From Corylus avellana (lineage: Eukaryota; Streptophyta; Magnoliopsida; Fagales; Betulaceae), in assembly GCF_901000735.1 (NCBI RefSeq), contig NC_081547.1, forward strand, positions 11,019,156 to 11,083,155: DNA of 64,000 nt, in the 5' to 3' direction. Each line of letters begins with the position of its first letter. Position 1 is the stretch's first letter. This document shows positions 58,196 through 64,000 of this stretch, one piece after another. The position numbers and the translations under genes are program-made. The notes beneath the pieces are model-generated. The model had not been told where the DNA came from. It did not search any database and saw nothing but the letters and a program-made list of their open reading frames with translations.

Positions 58196-58203
58196 TCTGT
58201 GCA

Positions 58204-59042
58204 TAGGGTTGTCAACTCGGTCCGGTTTCTCGGTTTTTGGTCAAAATCGGAACCGGAACCGGGGTACCCTGGTTCTCGGTTTTGGGAAACCGGAACCGGA
58301 ACTGGGACCCCGGTTAACCGGGGTCCCAGTTACCAGCCGGTTCCGGTTTTACCTGGTCCGATAACCGGTTTTTTAAGAAAATTAATTTTTGCGCTTATTT
58401 TAGGTATTGGGCCTAAAATAAATCCTTTTTTTTTTTTCATAAATTAGCTCATTTAAAAAAAAAAAAAAAAAAATCTATTAGTCTTTTTGTCTAAATTAAA
58501 GAGGCTTTGTTGTGATTATTCCAAATAATTAAAAAATAAACTTAAAAAAGCCTAAAAATCCTTAAAAAAAAAAAATCAATATTTTTGCCTATATAGGCCT
58601 TAGAAATAAAAATTCAATTTTTTAAAATACCCTAAAAATCATTTTAAATTAGGTACATAAAGAAAATATTAAAATAATAAAAAGTAAAAATGGAGAAGTG
58701 AAATGAAGAAGAGGACTAGAGGAGAAAATGGAGAAGAGGAGGGGCTTGCAGCGTGATGTGAGAAAAGAAGATGAAGGGGACTTGGGGGAGAAGTGAGAAC
58801 TGGAGACGGGAGACCTAAACCTAAATGTAAAAAAATTAAGAAATATTAATATATATAATATAATAATATATAAATATTATTTAATAAAATATAAACCCGG
58901 TTCCGATATTCCCGGTAAAAACTGGGTACCGGAACCGGGGAACCCGGTTTTTGAATTTTTCAAACCGAAACCGGAACCGGGTCCCCGGTTTTCCGATTTT
59001 TTGATTCTGATTCCGGTTTCCCGGTAATTTTTGACACCCCTA
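58204..59042. mobile_element. Non-autonomous hAT-type element, 839 bp
   Basis: Starts TAGGGTTGTCAACTCGG and ends AATTTTTGACACCCCTA, a short inverted repeat. Flanks TCTGTGCA (58196-58203) and TCGGTGCA (59043-59050) are an 8-bp duplication with one mismatch. Both arms are packed with CCGGAACCGG/AACCGGTT motifs able to pair with each other; the centre is A/T-rich. No transposase. Confidence 0.85.
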
Positions 59043-59352
59043 TCGGTGCATGATTATTATCATTGGGATGCACTTCATTAGCTTGGGAATGGATTCCTTT
59101 CTATGCTGGTAGGATATGACCAGGCTTCGGATCAATTTTGGGCTTGTGGATTAGTTTAATGGTCTTCGCATATGAATTTTGTGGGCCGTATGGCCTTGTC
59201 AGTCCAATTCCCAACAATTTCGACACTTATTTGTTCTTACACATATATGCTTACATAAATATATACGCAATAAGTCATAATCAAAGATTATTTATTCTTA
59301 TTTTCAATAAAAATTTTGGGTCCATAGATATTGATATAAGTTGTTATTATTA

Positions 59353-60527
59353 AGGGTAACTTCACTTTAAACCCTTGAATTATCTCGCGATTTGACAACC
59401 TCCCTCCTCCAAAATTTCAAAACTTCTCAATTTAGACCCTTAAACTTTCAATTGCAATCAATTTAAACCCCTCCGTCAGATTTAGCTGTTAATTTCTAAC
59501 GACAATACCTAAAAAGACTAAATTATTCATAATTTTCGTTTTTTTTTAAAAAAAAAGACCCATGGGTTAGGCCCTGGCCGTGACCCACGTTGGGTCTCGG
59601 CCAAAGACCCACCGTGGGTCAAGGCCAGAACCATGCTAGGTCACGACTGTGACTCAGCCGTGGGTCAGCAGGCCAAACCCACGAGGAGAGCTTCGTTGGA
59701 CTGTAAAGCTCCAAGCCACCCACCGCTCCCTCAAAACACCTTTGCCCCTGTTCTCTTCGCCCCTGTTCAGTTTATTAGCGTATTTTTTTCAAGTTTAGTT
59801 TCAATTGTTTTCTCTATATCACGGCTATGACCCAGCTGTGGGTAAGCAGGCTAGACCCACGCGGAGATCTTCGTTGGACTGTAGAGATCCAAGCCACCCA
59901 CACTCCCTCAAAACATCTTTGCCCCTGCTCTCTTCGCCCCTATTCACTTTATCAGTGTATTTTCTTCAAGTTTGGTTACAATTTTTTCTCTATGTATGCT
60001 TCTTGTTTGTTTTTCGTCTTCGTATGCTTCTTGTTTGTTTTTAGTTACAATTTTTTCTCAAACACAAACGACAACTCTCGTAGTGTTTCCCAAAGCCGCC
60101 TTCACTAAAATCCCAATTTCCCTTTTCATTCAACAACGGAGAGACCAAAACAACCGAGTTGGGTTTGGCCGTTGGGTCACGGCCAGACCTAGCCGTGGGT
60201 CTCTGGCCAAGACCCAGCGTGGGTCAGGCCAGACCCGCCTGACCGACGGGTCACAAGGCCAGAGAACCGTTGTGACTGCAATTTTTTCTTTTAACTTTTT
60301 TTAAATTTTTTTTTTTTTTTTTTAATTTGAAATTAAGGGTAAATTTGAAATTTTATAAGAAAGTTAAGGGTATAAATGTCATTGTCTCACTTTTAACGTT
60401 TAAAATCTAATGGAGAGGTTCAAATTGATTGTAATTGAAAGTTCAGGGGTCCAAATTAATAGGTTTTAAAATTTATGAGGCTTGTCAAATCGCGTTGTAA
60501 TTTAGAGGTTTAAAATGAAGTTACCCC
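59353..60527. mobile_element. Mutator-like element, 1.18 kb, carrying internal direct repeats
   Basis: Inverted arms of well over 100 bp (GGGTAACTTCACTTTAAAC on the left, GGGGTAACTTCATTTTAAAC inverted from the right). Flanks TTATTATTA at 59344-59352 and 60528-60536 are identical, a 9-bp Mutator-type duplication. The interior is GC-richer and holds two direct repeats of about 185 bp (about 59630-59815 and 59817-59995: CTTCGTTGGACTGTA(A/G)AG, CAAGCCACCCAC, TTTGCCCCTG). It also has many GACCCACG/CGTGGGTC inversions. Short open frames exist, but no known protein is recognised. Confidence 0.85.
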
Positions 60528-61429
60528 TTATTATTATTATTGAAATTATCCCTTTAGTTATCTTTTAGCTATAAAAAGTATATAGAATAAAACCAAAGGC
60601 CATTTCATATAGTTTGGTGGGAAAAACAAAAGGGAAAAATCATATTTAGCCTTTAAGTTCTCATTTGATTTGGATTTAATAGCCGAGTTTCTAATTTCAA
60701 GAATAAATTCATTGAGTTTTATCCAAGTTTGAAATAGGTTCCTATTACTTTACTGTTAAAGACTTAAAGTTAACAATTTGTTATAGAAGCATGTTACACA
60801 TCATTCTTTCAACCATCTCTTTTTATAAATTCAATTAATCAACTAATGGATTTGTGGACTCGTGGTCCTACACAAATTCAATGATGAATTTATCTATTCG
60901 CTATATGAAAATGGTTGAAAGATAGTTGAAAGAATGATTTTTATCATTTCTTTTTGCTATATACCACTTGCGTTTCATTTGATACCTTAACATTCATGTC
61001 AGCACTCAATCTATTGCCACACCAACTAGTGCCAAGTGATTAATAGAAAAATAAAACCCAAATTATGGGAAACAAAAAGAAAATTAATCTTTCGCGTCCA
61101 TCAAAAATGGAAATGCCAAGTGATTAAATCCTTGGCCAATCGCAAAATTTGTAAATATGCGCAGCCAATGATAGCTGAAGTCACGTATGATCCGTCACAA
61201 TTCCAAAGACAACAAAAGATAGGTTTTACCATGTTGGCCAATTAGATCAACTCTAGCAAATTAGTTGAAGGAGCAATATTAGCTACATTTTAGCTATTAT
61301 TAATTGCACTTTTTTGAGCTCCAACATAATAGCTTCAGATTAGCTAGAATTCCTTAATTGCTATAGTGAATAGCAATTTGGTGATATTCATTGTAGCACA
61401 CTAGATGAATAAAATATGCTTTCATTTTC
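60528..61429. other. Intergenic, partial MITE arm
   Basis: 60625-60800 reads like one arm of a long-inverted-repeat MITE (GGGAAAAATCATATTTAGCC), partner not found. No gene is recognised. Confidence 0.45.
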
Positions 61430-62100
61430 CTTTGTGTTATGAATACATTCATAGATTTGGTGGATGATCATTTAGTTTTATCTCTTAGAATTCTACACAT
61501 TCATGTCATCTTTTAGAATTACTATAACATTCATGTAATACATTGATGTAACCTTTTGATTCATGTACTACCCTTTTATATTCCTTAACCTCTTATTTGG
61601 ATTCCATGTCTATAAAATGGAGTATTGAGTAGTATGTAAAAGAATATAATATAGAAGAATCATACATAGTTTCTGAATAACTAGTTTCACATATTGCAAT
61701 CTTTTTATCTTATCTTGTTATTTTCTTTGATTTTACAACACATTATCAGCACAAAGCTCTAGCCAATTGTTGTGTTATTTTGATCTTCAACATTAAAAGC
61801 TATATATGAGGTATTCTCAATTCATTGTAAGTTTCTTTAACATTTAGTAATCATATTATATATTTTGTTAATTAACATTCTAACATATGCTTCAAAAAAT
61901 TTAGTGTTTTCAGAATCACGTTATAATATATGCATATTATGATCTATGTGAGATTTATATGAACTAGAACGTTATCATACTAATGCTATGAATATAATGT
62001 CTTATAGTTTATATTTTGAAAATTTTTGGTTTGCGTATAGTATCACTTAATTTTAAATAATGTTTATTTATTTAATTCTTGATATATTTTTGTATAGATA

Positions 62101-62940
62101 ATGTCAAATCTTACAAAACTTGAGTTTGTTACTCTTGACGTTTCTGGCAATAATTACATATCTTGGATCCTTGATGGTGAGATCCATCTTGAAGCTATGA
62201 ATCTTGAAAATACTATTAAGCAAGATAATCAAGCATCCCAGCAGGATCGCGCTAAAGCAGTGATTTTTTTTTTTTTTTTGTCATCATCTGCATGAAGAAT
62301 TAAAAACTGAGTATCTTACGGTAAAGGATTCCTTGACCTTGTGAAATAATTTAAAGGAGAGATACGAGCACTAGAAGATAGTTATCCTCTCAAAAGCTCG
62401 TTATGATTGGATGTACCTGAGGTTGCAAGATTTTAAGAGTGTCAGTGACTATAACTATGCACTCTTTAAAATCAGCTCACAATTAAAATTAGTCACTGAT
62501 GTGGATATGTTAGAAAAAAAACATATACCACATTTCATACCTCGAATGTGCTCCTACAGCAGCAATAGCGAGAGTGTAATTTCATAAGATATTCTGAACT
62601 AATTTCTTGTCTTCTAGTAGTTGAGTAAAACAACGAGCTATTAATGAAAAATCATCAATCTCGTCCAATGCCAACGGGTTCTACACAATTTCCTGAAACA
62701 AATGGAACCTCATTTCATGGTAATAAAGGAAACCGTGGACGTGGACGTGGTAGAAAAAATTATAGAGGTCAAGGGAAACATACTCATAATTCTTACAAAA
62801 GAAATGCTTTATACCATCAAAAGTAGAACCACACTGAGGCGAAACAAAATGAAAACAAAGGTTTACAGAATAAACCTACAAATAATTATGAAGATAAATG
62901 TTACATGTGTGGTATGAAAGGACATTGGTCGCGTACCTGT
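62101..62940 (+). pseudogene. Copia gag with zinc knuckle, frameshifted
   Basis: GNNYISWILDGEIHLEAMNL is the start of a copia Gag. After a run of 17 T (62263-62279) the frame changes, and DWMYLRLQDFKSVSDYNYAL is readable in another frame near 62405-62470. Then come GRGRGRKNYRGQGK near 62740 and CX2CX4HX4C near 62900. Confidence 0.85.
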
Positions 62941-63262
62941 CTTACACCTAAACATCTTGTAAACCTATATTAAGCCTCCATAAAAGACAAAGAAAAGATG
63001 ATTGAAATGAATTTTGCTAATCACAGTAATCTTGTTGATTCTTCAGTTTTTCTTGATACTTTAAATAGAGAGGGTAACACTCATCTTGATGTTTCTGATT
63101 TCTTGGTAGACTCTAACACTAGAACTGATCTTTTGATTGGTGATGAATATGTCTGCAACAATTAATATGTTTTCATTATGTCTTAATCACAGTATGTTTA
63201 CATTGTCAAATTTAATTGTATTTTGTTATTTTCTTTTTGATTAATAAAATTTAATATATATT

Positions 63263-63922
63263 TTGTTTATGTATGGAGGCATGAGTCATATTGATGGAAT
63301 GATTAATTCCAAGATGATTGGTGAAGATTTGTGTATAGCAGACAGTTGTACAATGCACACAATTTTTAGAGATAAGAAACATTTTCCATACTTGATATTA
63401 AACAAAGCTAATGTCAATACAATATTAGGTTCATCAAACCTAATCAAAGGCTCTGGAAGAGTGAATATCATATTGCAAAAGGAACAAAATTTTGTATTGA
63501 CAATGCTTTGTATTCTTCTAAATCTAGAAGAAATTTAATCAATTTTAATGATATTTTGTCTAAATGGTTATCATGTTGAAACCACTAATAAAGGCAGTGA
63601 TGAATATCTTTATATTACTTCAATAATTTCGGACCAGAAGCTCATATTAGAAAAACTACCTGCTTTCTCTTCCGAGTTGTATTATACAACAATAAGAACA
63701 ATTGAATCACATGTTGTAATGCACCAGAAGTGCTCTAATCCAAAGATATTTATACTTTGGCACGATCATCTTGGACATCCAAGAACAATTATGCTGGATC
63801 AAATAATTGAGAACTCTCATGGGCATCCCTTAAAGAACCAGACGATTATTTTACCAAGTGATTATCCTTGTACTGCATGTTTTCAAGGTAACTTGTTATC
63901 AAACCATCCCCTTCTAAGGTAA
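63263..63922 (+). pseudogene. Copia pol: protease and GAG-pre-integrase region, broken
   Basis: Two overlapping frames: the first has IADSCTMHTIFRDKKHF and ILGSSNLIKGSGR (protease region), the second YLYITSI and LWHDHLGHPR (GAG-pre-integrase). A frameshift near 63540 separates them. Confidence 0.82.
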
Positions 63923-64000
63923 TTGTTGAATCTCCATTTTTTTTTACAAAGAATTCAATGGGATATATGTGAGCCGATTCACCCTCCATATGGGCCATTT

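Larger units (their letters stand above)
61430..64000 (+). mobile_element. Copia retrotransposon, 5' LTR through pre-integrase, decayed, leaves the window
   Basis: The 5' LTR probably ends at ACAACA (61741) before ATTATCAGCACAAAGCTC, which resembles the ATCAGCAC-type primer region of one plant copia lineage. Gag starts at ATG 62101 (MSNLTKLEFVTLDVSGNNYI) and is shifted at a T run near 62265. A zinc knuckle CYMCGMKGHWSRTC lies at about 62900. A protease-region frame (CIADSCTMHTIFRD, about 63340) and the pre-integrase LWHDHLGHPRTIML (about 63755) follow. Stops and shifts separate the pieces. The left LTR border is not defined because the partner LTR lies outside. Confidence 0.85.

Noticed and set aside
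59633..60304. Overlapping 65-110 codon frames in the Mutator-like element
   Set aside because: They occur in parallel frames over internal repeats, lack recognisable domains and are not consistent between the two repeat units.

Overview
This is a stretch of plant nuclear genome, very probably a eudicot (perhaps a woody one). Genes are split by AT-rich introns with GT/AG borders, the families are plant-specific (LAZY/DRO1, a plant inter-alpha-trypsin-inhibitor-heavy-chain-like VWA protein, an ER-type nucleoside diphosphate kinase), and most remaining DNA is LTR retrotransposons, LINE and SINE copies, hAT-type elements and Mutator-like MITEs. Species cannot be fixed from sequence alone. There are five N runs (1730-1829, 5015-5114, 8606-8625, 22291-22652, 25776-25875), so this is a draft scaffold.

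Layout. 1-1.73 kb: broken Ty3/gypsy element. 4.8-6.3 kb (minus): first exon of a PWWP-domain gene, cut by a gap and followed by a LINE RNase H remnant. 8.7-10.3 kb: short, young, gag-only LTR retrotransposon. 10.5-18.2 kb (plus): twelve exons of a VIT/VWA inter-alpha-trypsin-inhibitor-like gene that lacks its first coding exon here; decayed copia DNA lies upstream and in one intron. 18.4-21.9 kb: a hAT element nested in another hAT element, then two MITEs with perfect 9-bp target duplications. 22.1-30.7 kb: two about 3.1-kb near-identical copies, the first lying exactly between two N gaps, then a hAT copy that reaches the 5' end of the next gene. 30.7-34.0 kb (plus): TAF9. 34.4-37.8 kb: tandem duplication broken by a gag-only LTR element and a 5'-truncated LINE. 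38.7-43.4 kb (plus): nucleoside diphosphate kinase with a hydrophobic N-terminus and C-terminal HDEL. 44.8-48.9 kb (minus): copia element with intact LTR ends but no reverse transcriptase. 53.4-55.7 kb (plus): complete LAZY/DRO1-family gene. 56.2-60.5 kb: hAT elements, a copia remnant and a Mutator-like element carrying internal repeats. 61.4-64 kb (plus): 5' part of a decayed copia element.

Four host genes (VWA/ITIH-like, TAF9, NDPK, LAZY) lie on the same strand in sequence. From memory, Arabidopsis has LAZY-family genes beside an NDPK5 gene at one locus and beside an ITIH-like gene at another. This window would join both neighbourhoods and may show the pre-duplication gene order. I see no bacterial-style operon, CRISPR array or unmistakably new system. 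The most rewarding points are this gene order, the secretory-pathway NDPK, the probable false duplication in the assembly, and the well-resolved nested insertions.
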